A stretch of 64,000 nucleotides of DNA from Neobacillus sp. PS3-12 (GCF_030915385.1 NZ_CP133268.1:1674001-1738000), one strand, 5' to 3'. Shown: positions 40,579 through 50,721, counted from the stretch's first letter. Notes: a model not told the origin generated them from the letters alone. Translations and numbers: made by a program.

Positions 40579-41988
40579 ATGCAGGTTTCCAGATTAAATA
40601 AAAAAAATAAGACAAAGAAGAAAAAATTAAAAAAATGGATACGTATTGTAATCCCTACCCTCACCGTTTTATTGATTGGCGCAGGTGCTTATGCCTATAG
40701 TGTCTATCACGATGTCACTTCTGCTGTAAGTAAAATGAATGTACCACTTGCAACGAAGAAGCATCCCAAAATTAATTTTAACAATGGAGATCCCATTTCC
40801 ATCCTAATGGTTGGTGTCGACGAACGTAAGGGCGACTCTGGCCGGACTGATTCGATGATCGTTATTACGGTAAACCCTAAAACAAAAACTACTAAACTAT
40901 TAAGTATCCCACGTGACACACGGACAAAATTAATTAATAAAAGTAATCCAAGCAAGGACCGTTTTGATAAAATCAATGCTGCCTATGCTTATGGAGGACT
41001 TGAAGAAAGCATCGATACAGTTGAGAATTTCATAAATGTTCCAATTGATTATTATATAAAAGTAAATATGCAAGGCTTTCAGGATATCGTAGATGCTGTT
41101 GGCGGAATTGACGTTGATAATAAGTATGCCTTTGAACTTGATGGGGTTACACTTCAAACTGGTCCGCAGCATTTAGATGGAATTCAAGCGCTGGAGTATG
41201 CCCGTATGAGGCACCAAGATCCAAAAGGTGATTTTGGACGTCAGGAAAGACAAAAAGAAGTCATTTCAAAAATTGTTCATAAAGGAAAATCTTTTTCAGT
41301 CGTAACAAAATATAATTCGATTCTAAAAGCCTTAGAAAATAATATCCAAACTAATTTAACATTAGATGATATCATTGGCATTCAGTCTTCCTATAAAGCA
41401 GCAGCAAAAAATATGGAGTCACTTCAAGTTGCAGGTACCGGTGCAACAATTGATAAAATTTGGTACTATCAGGTGGATGACCAAGAAAGACAAAGTTTAT
41501 CCGATCAAATGAGGCAATCATTAGGTTTGCAAACAGAACCTGTAGCGAAGATTATTGATACAAAAGCAACTACCCAAAGCAGTTTAGCAAGTAATTCAAG
41601 CAATACCAGCACTGCAACGAAATCAACTACACAGCAAAAAACAAGCACGACAACCAGTACTAGTAAAAATACAAGTACAACAACAAGCACACAGCATTAT
41701 ACAAATACAGGCACAACAACCACTAGCAATTCAAGTACAAAAAGTCCTGCTACTACAACAACAGAACCAACCGCCCCGACCAATTCTGGTACTTCTGGCG
41801 GAAATAGCGGGACCTCTGGAACTACAACAGGCACTGCCAGCGGAACTGGAAGCACTGGCGGAAATAGCGGAACTGGCACTACAAGTGGGACTGGGACAAG
41901 CGGAAGCGAGAGTTCGACAGGCACAGGCAGCACAAGCGAAGGCACCGGTACTACTGGAAACACCGGAAGCACGACAACCAACCCATAA
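40579..41988 (+). CDS. LytR-CpsA-Psr (LCP) family cell-wall ligase with a long Thr/Ser/Gly tail
   Basis: 469 residues from the ATG at 40579, preceded by AAAGGATG. A basic N-terminus leads into one transmembrane helix (about 22-42). The extracellular LCP domain (about 75-230) shows VGVDERKGDSGRTDSM, LLSIPRDTRTKL and ALEYARMRHQDPKGDFGRQERQKE, with the conserved Arg and Asp that hold the polyprenyl pyrophosphate. It attaches anionic glycopolymers to peptidoglycan. The last 140 or so residues are low-complexity Thr/Ser then Gly/Thr/Ser, probably a wall-spanning stalk that is prone to length change. Confidence 0.88.
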   Translation: MQVSRLNKKNKTKKKKLKKWIRIVIPTLTVLLIGAGAYAYSVYHDVTSAVSKMNVPLATKKHPKINFNNGDPISILMVGVDERKGDSGRTDSMIVITVNPKTKTTKLLSIPRDTRTKLINKSNPSKDRFDKINAAYAYGGLEESIDTVENFINVPIDYYIKVNMQGFQDIVDAVGGIDVDNKYAFELDGVTLQTGPQHLDGIQALEYARMRHQDPKGDFGRQERQKEVISKIVHKGKSFSVVTKYNSILKALENNIQTNLTLDDIIGIQSSYKAAAKNMESLQVAGTGATIDKIWYYQVDDQERQSLSDQMRQSLGLQTEPVAKIIDTKATTQSSLASNSSNTSTATKSTTQQKTSTTTSTSKNTSTTTSTQHYTNTGTTTTSNSSTKSPATTTTEPTAPTNSGTSGGNSGTSGTTTGTASGTGSTGGNSGTGTTSGTGTSGSESSTGTGSTSEGTGTTGNTGSTTTNP

Positions 41989-41996
41989 TCATAATA

Positions 41997-42036
41997 AAAA
42001 AGATGTCCGAAGTCTTTCATTGGGACATCTTTTTTA
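41997..42036 (+). terminator. Terminator of the LCP gene
   Basis: AAAAAGATGTCC pairs with GGACATCTTTTT over a 14-nt loop, followed by TTATTA. Confidence 0.82.
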
Positions 42037-42142
42037 TTACGTAAATTTAAAATTTATTTTATTTTCTAAAAATTTGCTATATTTTTTTTACAAACTGCCC
42101 ATACTTGTACTAGTTTCAACTAAAAAGGTGGGAGTTTCTAAA

Positions 42143-43288
42143 ATGACAAAAATAAAGAATCTAAATCTAATAAAAGGACTAGCCATCCTAAGTGTGATCG
42201 TTTTTATGTTTCTAGTTTTTCAAAAAATGCTGCCTGCATATGCAAATATGTCTGCTTCCCAGGTCACCGTCATTGCATCTGAGCTTAATGTTCGGGAAAA
42301 TGCAGATAGTTCTAGTAAGATTATCAGCCTTGTTCATCGAGGAGAAACGTTTGAAGTTATTCAAACAAAGAATAGCTGGGATCAGATCAAACTGCCAAAC
42401 AACCAAACGGGCTGGGTCCACAATGCCTATGTTTCTTCAAACAATAATATAGAAGCAACCGTAAAAGCGCCTGTACTAAACGTACGAGAACAGCCAAGTT
42501 TGACTAGTCCAATTGTAACTACATTGAAAATGGGAGCCAATATAACCGTCTCAGAGGAACAAGCTGGATGGGCAAAAATTGTGTCTAGTTCCGGTGCTCA
42601 TGGGTGGGTGTCCACATATTATATTAGCAAAAACACACAACAATCAGTTTCTGCACCCACTAATCAAGCTACAGAGAAAAATAAATCACCCGAAGAAACA
42701 AGACCATCAGTTAATTCTGGTGGACAAGCAAAAAAAACTTCAGTCCAAGCTCTAAAAGGAAAAACGATTGTGCTTGACCCTGGCCATGGAGGGGTTGATA
42801 TTGGAACAACAAGCATTATCGGAACACATGAAAAAGATTTAACCTTAGCAACAGCCCAGGCGGTTGAACAAAAGCTAATAAATGCAGGAGTCAATGTGAT
42901 CATGACGCGAGAAAATGATACGTTTATTTCATTAAAACAACGTTCAGATCTCTCAAACCAAATGCATGCAGATGCTTTTATCAGTTTTCATTATAATTGG
43001 TCAAATGACCCAGCAGTAAGTGGCTTGACTGATTTTTACTATAATAAATCGAAGGATAGTTCATTAGCTGCAGCGGTTTTAAATGAGGTTGTGAATACAA
43101 CAGGATTAAAGAACATTGGCACAAAATTTGATGACCTATATGTTTTACGCAACAATTCACAACCGAGTGTGCTGATTGAACTTGGCTTCCTGTCTAATAA
43201 AGAGGATGATTCGGCCGCAGAAAATGCTGCTTACAATGATAAGGTGGCTCAAGGGGTTTACTTGGGGTTGTTGGATTATTTTTCATAA
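42143..43288 (+). CDS. N-acetylmuramoyl-L-alanine amidase (Amidase_3) with two SH3b domains
   Basis: 381 residues from the ATG at 42143, with AAAGGTGGGAG upstream. A signal peptide (about residues 12-35, ending near YANMSA) exports it. Two SH3b repeats bind the wall (SELNVRENADSSSKI and APVLNVREQPSLTSPI). The zinc amidase domain (about 205-380) has LDPGHGGVDIGT with the first His ligand, GTHEKDL with Glu and DAFISFHYNWS with the second His. It cuts the amide between muramic acid and the stem peptide. It follows the LCP gene but has its own transcript. Confidence 0.9.
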   Translation: MTKIKNLNLIKGLAILSVIVFMFLVFQKMLPAYANMSASQVTVIASELNVRENADSSSKIISLVHRGETFEVIQTKNSWDQIKLPNNQTGWVHNAYVSSNNNIEATVKAPVLNVREQPSLTSPIVTTLKMGANITVSEEQAGWAKIVSSSGAHGWVSTYYISKNTQQSVSAPTNQATEKNKSPEETRPSVNSGGQAKKTSVQALKGKTIVLDPGHGGVDIGTTSIIGTHEKDLTLATAQAVEQKLINAGVNVIMTRENDTFISLKQRSDLSNQMHADAFISFHYNWSNDPAVSGLTDFYYNKSKDSSLAAAVLNEVVNTTGLKNIGTKFDDLYVLRNNSQPSVLIELGFLSNKEDDSAAENAAYNDKVAQGVYLGLLDYFS

Positions 43289-43290
43289 AA

Positions 43291-43326
43291 AATTCCTGTG
43301 TTTGTTTAGAGACAAACACAGGAATT
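43291..43326 (-). terminator. Terminator between the amidase and the GH18 gene
   Basis: A perfect 15-bp stem (AATTCCTGTGTTTGT with ACAAACACAGGAATT) over 6 nt. The poly-T tail is on the minus strand, serving the GH18 gene; it may also help end the amidase message. Confidence 0.8.
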
Positions 43327-43402
43327 GATGTACGCCCTTCCCAGAACTCGAATTTCAAGAGCCTTATTCTCTTCCACTTAGCGAGTCATTCAAAGATTTA
43401 TC

Positions 43403-44815
43403 TTAAAGCAATTTTCGAATTGTAAAGTTGTCATTTAACAATAGCCAATTTTGTGGATAGGGATAACCTAATGTCCAATAACTAATACCGCGAAGTCCAT
43501 AATCTTTCGCTGTATCAAATTTCGCCTGGGCACTGCGTGCGTCTTCAAACCAAACCTCATGAGTGACTGCTTGACTGTCTGTATATCGAAAATGAGGGGA
43601 TTGTGCAACCTGGTCATATTGGATGGTCGCTCCATATTGGACGGCTCGATGAATAGCTTCTTGCTGACTAAAGGTTTCAGCTTGTTGGCCTTGAATATGC
43701 GGTAATTTCCAGTCACGTGCGTATATTTGAAATCCCATAAAGATTTTATTTCTCGGAATTACAGTAACCGCATAATCTAACACTCTCCGTATTTGATCAA
43801 GTGGGGAAATAGCTTGAGGCGGCCCAAATCGGTACCCCCATTCGTATGTCATTAAAACAACAAAATCAACAATTTTACCATGTGCCGGATAATCATGTGC
43901 CTCATATAGCAGTCCCTTTTGATCCGCACTAACCTTTGGTGCCAAGGCAGTTGACACAAAATATCCTGCAGGATGTAATGTATCTACCGCACGTTGTAAA
44001 AATTGATTATATAATTCCCGGTCTTGGGGATACACATTTTCAAAATCAATATTTAATCCATAAAACCCTTTTTGTTTCATTGTGTTTAACACATTAGATA
44101 ACAACGTGGTCTGAATTTCTGTGCTTGAAAGAATAGTATGGGCCAGCTTGGAGCCTGGGTCTTGATAAGTAAAATTGGTGATACATAGCATTGGGGCAAT
44201 TCTGTCGACTTTTGCTGTCTGGATAAAAGCTGCATCATCGATAGGGCTTAAACTTCCATCTGCATGCATTGAATAAGCAAATAAAGCTCCATAGGTGAGA
44301 TACGCTCCAACTTCGTGGAATAAGTTTGCGGCTGTAGTACCGGTCCTGTCAGAATAGGCATTCACATCAATGGTTGGTTTATAAGGAGGAATTTGGAGCA
44401 TAGTACCGGGATAGATCATACCAATGTTTTGAATGTTGTTTATTTGGACAATAGCTTGTACTGACGTACCATATTGCTGTGCAATATGCCATAAGGTTTC
44501 CCCTGGAAGAACGGCATGCCGTATGGGGGGTATCACTATAGTCATACCTGGATAAATTTTTGTTGGATCACTAATTCGGTTTGCCTGAAGGATGCTCTGG
44601 ACATTCGTTCTATACCTATTTGCAATCATCGAAATTGTTTCCCCAGGTTTCACGATAGCTGTTTGATTAGGGGTTGGAATGACAAGAGCTAAGCCTGGAA
44701 TCAATCTATTTGGATTTTCCAACTGATTTGCAGTTACAATCTGATTGATCGTGACATTATACTTTTGTGAAACCGCCCATAACGAATCCCCTGGCTGAAC
44801 TACATGAATTTGCAT
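43403..44815 (-). CDS. LysM x3 + GH18 spore-peptidoglycan hydrolase (SleL/YaaH-like)
   Basis: 470 residues with no signal peptide, as is typical of spore-coat associated enzymes. Three LysM modules (about 2-48, 52-97 and 99-143, each with a PGDSLWxxxxxY or PGETLWHIAQQY type motif) bind peptidoglycan. The GH18 domain (about 150-460) has YGLNIDFENV with the catalytic acid Glu near 259. SleL/YaaH proteins cleave cortex fragments during germination. GGGGG lies upstream of the ATG. Monocistronic. Confidence 0.88.
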   Translation of the reverse strand: MQIHVVQPGDSLWAVSQKYNVTINQIVTANQLENPNRLIPGLALVIPTPNQTAIVKPGETISMIANRYRTNVQSILQANRISDPTKIYPGMTIVIPPIRHAVLPGETLWHIAQQYGTSVQAIVQINNIQNIGMIYPGTMLQIPPYKPTIDVNAYSDRTGTTAANLFHEVGAYLTYGALFAYSMHADGSLSPIDDAAFIQTAKVDRIAPMLCITNFTYQDPGSKLAHTILSSTEIQTTLLSNVLNTMKQKGFYGLNIDFENVYPQDRELYNQFLQRAVDTLHPAGYFVSTALAPKVSADQKGLLYEAHDYPAHGKIVDFVVLMTYEWGYRFGPPQAISPLDQIRRVLDYAVTVIPRNKIFMGFQIYARDWKLPHIQGQQAETFSQQEAIHRAVQYGATIQYDQVAQSPHFRYTDSQAVTHEVWFEDARSAQAKFDTAKDYGLRGISYWTLGYPYPQNWLLLNDNFTIRKLL

Positions 44816-44921
44816 TTATGTCCCCCTTCCATTTAATTTCTCTGTAATAATTGTATTCTTTAGATATTAAAAAAATAACTAGTCATGGTTCTTTACTACA
44901 GTTGTGTTCTCGTTTAGACTA

Positions 44922-46322
44922 TTATATTCCTGCCTTTTCTTTTTCAAAATAAAGCGGCCAATTATCTTCTAATCGTTTGGCAATATGATACCCTAGCAAT
45001 GGCGGTACAGCATTACCAATTATTTTATAAGCACTTGATGCTGATAAGCCTTTTTCATTCTTATTTCCTCTCCAAACAAACTCATAATCATCTGGAAATG
45101 TTTGTATTCTTGCACATTCTCGTACGGTTAACCGTCTTTCTTTTAACCCTTGTGAAAGTTCTTCTGAATATCGTCCACCATTTTCAAGTGATAATCTTCT
45201 GAACTCGATATTTCCATGATGTTCAGAACGAATAGTTGGAGCGATGCCGTCCAAATTAACTTCAATCTGCCCTTGGCAGTGTGCTCCCATAAATTTAGCT
45301 TTTGAATAGCTTTTTTGTGCTAAATCCTCACTTTCTTCTGGTTCTGGTAAACCTATTAGTGCTTTTTTAACAGAAACAAATGGAAGTTTGTTATGATCAT
45401 CTATATTTTGAATTAAACCTGGTAGAAAATGTGTTTTCTTAGGATAAGGATCATATACATCAGAGATATTTTCCTTCGAAAGCTCAACTAATGCTTTATC
45501 ATTTAAAGCGTCTTTCTTAAAACCGTAGAATATAACTCTCTCTCTAGATTGTGGAACTCCGTACTCAGCAGAATGAAGTACCTTTGCAGGGATTACGATA
45601 TAACCATTTTCTCCGATATTCCTAAAGTCATTTTCAATGATTTCTTTAACGTCACCTAAATTAACTAATCCTTTGACATTTTCAGCAATGAATACTTTTG
45701 GCTTTGTAAGGGAGATAACTTCTCTCATCCACATATAAAGTTGCCCACGACTTTCAACACTCGGCTCGTCAATTTCAGACAACACCCCATTATGAGATTT
45801 ATTTGAGTTGAAACCTTGTCTTTTTCCAGCAATAGAAAAGTCTTGGCAAGGGAAACCTCCTGTTACGATGTCAATATTATCTGGGAATTGATTAATTCCG
45901 TCATTGTTATATTCTTTCACTATATCGACGATACTTCTCAACTGATAAATATCCGTTGAAATATTTTTTTTCTTAAAAAAAGTGGTCCAAGCTAATTGGG
46001 CATAATCTTTTATATCATTTGCAAAAACAGTTTTAAAGTGAGTTTCCTTTAAAATGGACCAGTTTTTATCTATTTTTTTAATTACCCAATGTGGGTTTAT
46101 TTTAAAATTTAGGGCATCCGAAAGAACTTTAAAACCACCTTCAAATCCCAAATCCAATCCGCCACATCCAGAGAATAACGATATTACATTTTTATTTTTA
46201 TGTGTAGCAATTGGGTCTATTAATCTCTTTTGTTCAGTGTCTTGTATTAAATCCACTGTTACATTTAACTTCATTCTCATTACCCCACAATTCACTCTTA
46301 TATTATAAAGGTTTTCTAGCAT
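44922..46322 (-). CDS. DNA (cytosine-5-)-methyltransferase, solitary
   Basis: 466 residues with all main C5-methyltransferase motifs in order: I (VISLFSGCGGLDLGFEGG, about 46-63), IV (VTGGFPCQDFSIAGKRQG, catalytic Cys159), VI (AENVKGL, about 213), VIII (PQSRERVIFYGF), IX region, and X (KIIGNAVPPLLGYHIAKRL) near the C-terminus. The target recognition region between VIII and X is long. No restriction endonuclease is adjacent. The gene is AT-rich relative to neighbours and lies beside tRNA-Arg. The ATG at 46322 has no good ribosome-binding site; ATG 46280 or 46274, after a GGGG, is likely the real start. Confidence 0.87.
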   Translation of the reverse strand: MLENLYNIRVNCGVMRMKLNVTVDLIQDTEQKRLIDPIATHKNKNVISLFSGCGGLDLGFEGGFKVLSDALNFKINPHWVIKKIDKNWSILKETHFKTVFANDIKDYAQLAWTTFFKKKNISTDIYQLRSIVDIVKEYNNDGINQFPDNIDIVTGGFPCQDFSIAGKRQGFNSNKSHNGVLSEIDEPSVESRGQLYMWMREVISLTKPKVFIAENVKGLVNLGDVKEIIENDFRNIGENGYIVIPAKVLHSAEYGVPQSRERVIFYGFKKDALNDKALVELSKENISDVYDPYPKKTHFLPGLIQNIDDHNKLPFVSVKKALIGLPEPEESEDLAQKSYSKAKFMGAHCQGQIEVNLDGIAPTIRSEHHGNIEFRRLSLENGGRYSEELSQGLKERRLTVRECARIQTFPDDYEFVWRGNKNEKGLSASSAYKIIGNAVPPLLGYHIAKRLEDNWPLYFEKEKAGI

Positions 46323-46500
46323 TTTTTCTTTTGATTTTTATTCCATTTTCCCATCGGCCAATTTAATACAGCACTTCAATGTAAAATCACGAAATGAGCA
46401 CTTTTACACATGTCGTACTTTTTCTTCTTGTCGTGGTCAATTTCCTCCCCTATGCGTGGTATTAGAAATTAAAAAACACCTAAACAATTGAAACAAAAAA

Positions 46501-46541
46501 AGTTCCTATGCTTGTACAAAACTCATACAAACATAGGAACT
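46501..46541 (-). terminator. tRNA-Arg terminator
   Basis: AGTTCCTATG pairs with CATAGGAACT over a loop with a further TTTGTA/TACAA pairing; TTTTTTT follows on the minus strand. Confidence 0.8.
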
Positions 46542-46556
46542 CATTGAATTTTATTA

Positions 46557-46628
46557 CGCCCTCGGAGGGAATCGAACCCCCATCTCAAGAACCGGAATCT
46601 TACGTGTTATCCGTTGCACCACGAGGGC
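46557..46628 (-). tRNA. tRNA-Arg (anticodon CCG)
   Basis: 72 nt. Acceptor arms GCCCTCG and CGAGGGC (+G discriminator), anticodon loop TTCCGGT between AAGA and TCTT giving anticodon CCG (reads CGG), T arm GGGGG-TTCGATT-CCCTC. No CCA is encoded. Same place beside clpP as the B. subtilis tRNA-Arg gene. Confidence 0.95.
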
Positions 46629-46769
46629 AAGCTTATTGCGACTTTTATATTATATGATAGGTTACTCATCTTTGCAAGTGTATTTTATGTTTAAAAATAT
46701 GATGGATGGTTATCATGATGGATGGACTACTGTGATGTGAAGATTGTCGAACGATTCAAAAACGATTCG

Positions 46770-46799
46770 TTTGACCTTTATTGACCATCAGTGTATGAT
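46770..46799 (+). promoter_or_regulatory. clpP promoter with CtsR operator
   Basis: TTTGACC (46770-46776) and ATTGACC (46780-46786) form the direct heptad repeat of a CtsR site (GGTCAAA type on the other strand). They overlap the -35 TTGACC at 46771; the -10 TATGAT is at 46794-46799 with a 17-nt spacer. CtsR would repress clpP outside heat or proteotoxic stress. Confidence 0.83.
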
Positions 46800-46848
46800 A
46801 ACAATACAAACGATTTTTATAATCCTACATATTAAAGGAGGAAGAACT

Positions 46849-47448
46849 ATGAATTTGATCCCTACAGTTATTGAACAAACGAATCGGGGAGAAAGAGCAT
46901 ATGATATTTATTCCCGCCTATTAAAAGACCGAATTATTATGCTTGGAAGCGCAATCGATGATAATGTTGCCAACTCTATTGTTGCCCAATTATTATTCCT
47001 TGAAGCAGAAAATCCAGAAAAAGACATATCCATTTACATTAACTCTCCTGGCGGTAGTATTACAGCTGGAATGGCCATTTACGATACAATGCAATTCATT
47101 AAACCGGATGTCCAAACTATTTGTATTGGTATGGCTGCATCTATGGGTGCCTTCTTGCTTACTGCAGGTGCAAAAGGCAAACGCTATGCATTACCAAATG
47201 CTGAAGTCATGATCCACCAGCCACTTGGCGGTGCACAAGGTCAGGCAACCGAAATTGAAATTGCTGCTAAACGGATCCTCTTCCTCCGCGAAAAGTTGAA
47301 TGGCATTTTAGCAGAACGCTCTGGCCAGCCACTTGAAGTGATCTCTAGAGATACAGACCGCGACAACTTCATGACTGCTGAAAGAGCAAAAGAATACGGT
47401 CTAATCGACCATATCATTACTAGAAATCCTTTAATCGAAAAAAAATAA
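46849..47448 (+). CDS. clpP: ATP-dependent Clp protease proteolytic subunit ClpP
   Basis: 199 residues, normal ClpP length, beginning [20 protein letters not shown] at ATG 46849 behind AAAGGAGG. Serine protease catalytic triad: Ser in [11 protein letters not shown], His in [13 protein letters not shown], Asp in RDTDRDNFM. It forms the tetradecameric chamber that works with ClpX, ClpC or ClpE, including destruction of tmRNA-tagged proteins. Controlled by CtsR through the site just upstream; the terminator at 47459 ends it as a single gene. Confidence 0.97.
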   Translation: MNLIPTVIEQTNRGERAYDIYSRLLKDRIIMLGSAIDDNVANSIVAQLLFLEAENPEKDISIYINSPGGSITAGMAIYDTMQFIKPDVQTICIGMAASMGAFLLTAGAKGKRYALPNAEVMIHQPLGGAQGQATEIEIAAKRILFLREKLNGILAERSGQPLEVISRDTDRDNFMTAERAKEYGLIDHIITRNPLIEKK

Positions 47449-47458
47449 ATGATCCTAT

Positions 47459-47492
47459 ACCCCTAGATGAGATATTCCTCTGGGGGTTTTCA
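47459..47492 (+). terminator. clpP terminator
   Basis: ACCCCTAGA pairs with TCTGGGGGT (one G-U) over 11 nt, then TTTTCAATTTTT. Confidence 0.8.
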
Positions 47493-47520
47493 ATTTTTAG
47501 GTAGTTTTTCGAAAGAAGAT

Positions 47521-47561
47521 AATAAAAAGGGTTTGACCCTTTTCGTCAAACCCTTTTTATT
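47521..47561 (-). terminator. Terminator at the end of crh
   Basis: A perfect 17-bp stem (AATAAAAAGGGTTTGAC with GTCAAACCCTTTTTATT) over 7 nt; it reaches the crh stop codon and follows the convergent clpP terminator. Confidence 0.85.
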
Positions 47562-47820
47562 ATTGATCTTTTTGAATAAAATCAGAAAGCGCTGCAATTG
47601 CGGATTGTTCATCATCGCCATCGGCAATAATATTGATTTCAGTTCCTGTGCTTACTGCTAAACTCATTAGACCCATGATACTCTTGGCGTTTACTTTTTT
47701 TCCATCCTTTTCGAGAAAAATATCAGATGAAAATCTGTTTGCTTCCTGAACGAACAGTGCGGCAGGACGAGCCTGAAGCCCTGTTTTCAATTTCACTTCT
47801 ACTAGTTTTACTTGCATCAC
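47560..47820 (-). CDS. crh: HPr-like protein Crh (catabolite repression)
   Basis: 86 residues (85 from the second ATG at 47817). KTGLQARPAALFVQEANRF shows Gln where HPr has its active-site His15, so it cannot carry PTS phosphate; the regulatory Ser46 is kept in NAKSIMGLMSLAVSTG. HPrK phosphorylates that serine, and P-Ser-Crh then acts as CcpA corepressor. HPrK is encoded at the right edge of this window. Last gene of the yvcI-rapZ-glmR-whiA-crh operon. Confidence 0.95.
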   Translation of the reverse strand: MMQVKLVEVKLKTGLQARPAALFVQEANRFSSDIFLEKDGKKVNAKSIMGLMSLAVSTGTEINIIADGDDEQSAIAALSDFIQKDQ

Positions 47821-47844
47821 ACATGCCTCCTCAAACTCTCTTAT

Positions 47845-48795
47845 CTATTTTTTCGGAGCCGATTCACCGGCTCGCAGTTTTTCAGCAATCTCATCAATTT
47901 TTCGTAAACGGTGATTGATCCCCGACTTACTAATCACACCGCCTGAAACCATTTCGCCTAATTCTTTTAAGGTCACATCTTGATAGGTAACTCTTAATTC
48001 GGCGATTTCCCTCAATTTTTCGGGCAGGATATGGAGACCCACCACTTGCTCAATAAAGCGAATATTTTCTACTTGTCGTAAAGATGCCCCAATAGTTTTA
48101 TTTAAATTGGCTGTTTCACAATTGACAAGTCGATTTACGGAATTGCGCATATCGCGGACGATACGAACATCCTCAAAGCGGAGCAAGGCATTGTGAGCAC
48201 CAATGATATTTAAAAACTCGGTAATTTTCTCGGCTTCTTTTAAATAAGTAATATAGCCTTTTTTTCGCTCAAGGGTTTTACTATTTAATCCAAACAAATT
48301 CATTAATTCACACAAAGAATCATTATGATCTTTATAAAGAGAGGCAATTTCTAAATGGTAAGAAGAGGTTTCAGGATTATTGACCGATCCCCCCGCCAAA
48401 AATGCCCCTCTTAAATAGGAACGCTTACAGCACTTCTTTTTAATTAATTCGCTGGAAATATCATGGGTAAAGGTAAAGCCTTCTCCCAGAATTTTCAAAT
48501 CTTCAAGGATTCCCTTGGCCTGTTCACTTAAACGGACAATATAGACATTATTTTTTTTCAAGCGCATTTTCTTCCTGACCAGCAGTTCAACTTGCACCTG
48601 GTAATTCTTTTTGATTAATGTATAGATCCTTCTGGCAATGGCTGCATTTTCAGTTTGAATATCTACTACCAGTTTGCGGTTGGAGAAGGATAAGGACCCG
48701 TTCATTCGAATCAGGGCAGAAAGCTCGGCTTTGCTGCAGCAAGACTTTACTTCTAGATTGGTTAATTCTTTTTTTGTTTCCGAAGCGAAAGACAT
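47845..48795 (-). CDS. whiA: DNA-binding protein WhiA
   Basis: 316 residues from the ATG at 48795 ([15 protein letters not shown]), behind GGTGGTGAAGGA; an upstream in-frame extension overlaps glmR and gives too long a protein. LAGLIDADG-like fold in the first 220 residues ([43 protein letters not shown]) and a C-terminal helix-turn-helix ([30 protein letters not shown]). Linked to cell division and chromosome segregation in Bacillus. Confidence 0.94.
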   Translation of the reverse strand: MSFASETKKELTNLEVKSCCSKAELSALIRMNGSLSFSNRKLVVDIQTENAAIARRIYTLIKKNYQVQVELLVRKKMRLKKNNVYIVRLSEQAKGILEDLKILGEGFTFTHDISSELIKKKCCKRSYLRGAFLAGGSVNNPETSSYHLEIASLYKDHNDSLCELMNLFGLNSKTLERKKGYITYLKEAEKITEFLNIIGAHNALLRFEDVRIVRDMRNSVNRLVNCETANLNKTIGASLRQVENIRFIEQVVGLHILPEKLREIAELRVTYQDVTLKELGEMVSGGVISKSGINHRLRKIDEIAEKLRAGESAPKK

Positions 48796-48847
48796 TCCTT
48801 CACCACCTATCTGCCACAACCCAAATAAAAATTTCGCACGGCTATTA

Positions 48848-49831
48848 TTACGATTTATACCTTCGTTTGGTTTCAATTATAAGCAAATTATATAAAATTT
48901 CCGCTACTTTTTTAGGGTCGTGTCTTAAGGCCCCATTTGCAAGTTCAGCAATATCTGCTACTACTACCTCCAATCCCAGCTCATCAAGGACTGGAAGGTC
49001 ATAATAAACGGGATATGCTAATTCACGATTGTATCGAAGTTGAATATCCTTTGGAACTTCTTCATTATTAATCAAAATTGTATCTATAAACCCAAAGCCT
49101 AAGTGATCATACAAGGCTTTTACATGATCGCTTGCGGTAAAACCATATGTTTCTCCTGCCTGGGTCATCAGATTGCAAATGTACACCTTTTTTGCTTCAG
49201 AACGTCGAACTTCCTGACCGAGAATGGGTACCAAGAGGTTGGGGAGAATACTTGTATATAAACTTCCAGGTCCTAGAATAATCATGTCCGCATTTCTAAT
49301 TGCTTGAATTGTTTCCGGCAGCGGACGGATATCCTTCGGTGTCAAAAAAACTTTATTGATTTTTTTACCAGAATACGGAATCTTTGATTCACCGGAAATA
49401 ATCGTTCCATCCTCTAATTCCGCATTCAAAACAACACTGACATTGGCAGCGGGAAGAACTTTTCCATGTACATTTAAAACCTTGCTCATCTCTTGAATGG
49501 CATGGACAAAATCACCTGTAATCGAAGTCATGGCAGCCAAGATCAAATTCCCCAGCGAATGTCCGGATAATTCATTTGAAGTTTTGAAGCGGTGCTGAAA
49601 CATCTCTTCAATGAGCGGTTCTACATCGGATAAAGCAGCTAAAACATTTCTAATATCACCTGGCGGCGGTATATGCAGGTCATGCCGCAATCTCCCTGAG
49701 CTACCCCCATCATCCGCAACTGTAACAATTGCGGTAATATCAACAGGGTACTGCTTTAAGCCCCTTAAGAGAACAGGTAACCCGGTTCCACCGCCAATGA
49801 TGACGATTCTAGGCTGTCCGTGTTGTTTCAT
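48848..49831 (-). CDS. glmR: GlmR/YvcK, UDP-GlcNAc-responsive regulator of cell-wall precursor flux
   Basis: 327 residues. [17 protein letters not shown] at the N-terminus, [40 protein letters not shown] and [15 protein letters not shown] are the YvcK/CofD-like blocks. It binds UDP-sugars and stimulates GlmS when carbon is limited, formerly called the gluconeogenesis factor. It overlaps rapZ by 4 nt at its start. Confidence 0.93.
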   Translation of the reverse strand: MKQHGQPRIVIIGGGTGLPVLLRGLKQYPVDITAIVTVADDGGSSGRLRHDLHIPPPGDIRNVLAALSDVEPLIEEMFQHRFKTSNELSGHSLGNLILAAMTSITGDFVHAIQEMSKVLNVHGKVLPAANVSVVLNAELEDGTIISGESKIPYSGKKINKVFLTPKDIRPLPETIQAIRNADMIILGPGSLYTSILPNLLVPILGQEVRRSEAKKVYICNLMTQAGETYGFTASDHVKALYDHLGFGFIDTILINNEEVPKDIQLRYNRELAYPVYYDLPVLDELGLEVVVADIAELANGALRHDPKKVAEILYNLLIIETKRRYKS

Positions 49832-50721
49832 TTAGTTTTATCCTTTCTCCTCTCAATGTCACGATGTGAAATATTCGTCTTATAATCTTTTTCAAAAAAG
49901 TGACCAATATATTCAGCTAATGCGACCGAACGGTGCTGCCCGCCTGTACATCCAATTGCTACAACCAGCTGCGCTTTTCCTTCCCGCATGTAATGCGGTA
50001 GCATAAAGGCCAACAATTCTGTTACTTTTTCTAAAAACTTCTGCGTTTCACTCCATTTTAATACATAGCTGTAAACCTCATCATCAAGCCCCGTTTTTGG
50101 TCTCATATGCTCAATATAGTGGGGATTTGGCAGGAAACGCACGTCAAAAACCAGGTCAGCATCAATCGGAATTCCATGCTTAAATCCAAACGACATGACA
50201 TTGACAGTAAAAATCGCCTTATTATTTTTGTTAAATTCATTAAGAATTTTTTCCCGAAGATCCTTTGGTTTCATCTGGGATGTATTATAAATAATTTGAG
50301 CTCTTCCTTTTAACTCTTCAAGGATTTCGCGTTCTGACTGAATTCCTTCAAGTGGCAGACCTTGTGGGGCAAGCGGATGTGAGCGCCTTGTCTCTTTGTA
50401 CCGTCTGACGAGGGTTGAATCATCAGCATCAAGGAAGAGGATCTGCGGCGTAACCCAAGAGGTTTCAGCTAAGTCATCTAGAGCTCTGAAAAGATCGTCA
50501 AAAAATTCCCTGCCTCTCAGGTCCATAACCAATGCTACTTTATTCATCTTATTCCCAGACTCCTTCATAAGTTCTAGGAATTTTGGCAGGAGCGTAGGAG
50601 GAAGGTTATCGACACAAAAGAAACCTAGATCTTCAAAGCTTTGGATGGCAACTGTTTTTCCTGCCCCAGACATCCCCGTAATTATGACCATTTGGGTATC
50701 GTTCGTCGCCCCGGTACTCAT
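49828..50721 (-). CDS. rapZ: RNase adapter-like nucleotide-binding protein RapZ/YvcJ
   Basis: 297 residues. Walker [28 protein letters not shown] at the N-terminus, Walker B-like [11 protein letters not shown], and the C-terminal family block [15 protein letters not shown] and [17 protein letters not shown]. In Bacillus, YvcJ hydrolyses GTP and affects competence; the E. coli RapZ role in sRNA decay may not apply. Coupled to glmR by ATGA overlap. Confidence 0.93.
   Translation of the reverse strand: MSTGATNDTQMVIITGMSGAGKTVAIQSFEDLGFFCVDNLPPTLLPKFLELMKESGNKMNKVALVMDLRGREFFDDLFRALDDLAETSWVTPQILFLDADDSTLVRRYKETRRSHPLAPQGLPLEGIQSEREILEELKGRAQIIYNTSQMKPKDLREKILNEFNKNNKAIFTVNVMSFGFKHGIPIDADLVFDVRFLPNPHYIEHMRPKTGLDDEVYSYVLKWSETQKFLEKVTELLAFMLPHYMREGKAQLVVAIGCTGGQHRSVALAEYIGHFFEKDYKTNISHRDIERRKDKTK

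Noticed and set aside
41697..42020. Hydrophobic minus-strand ORF opposite the LCP tail
   Set aside because: Its Val/Pro-rich sequence is the complement of the Thr/Gly-rich tail; no start signals.
44922..46322. Complete restriction-modification system
   Set aside because: No endonuclease or controller gene is found on either side of the methyltransferase.
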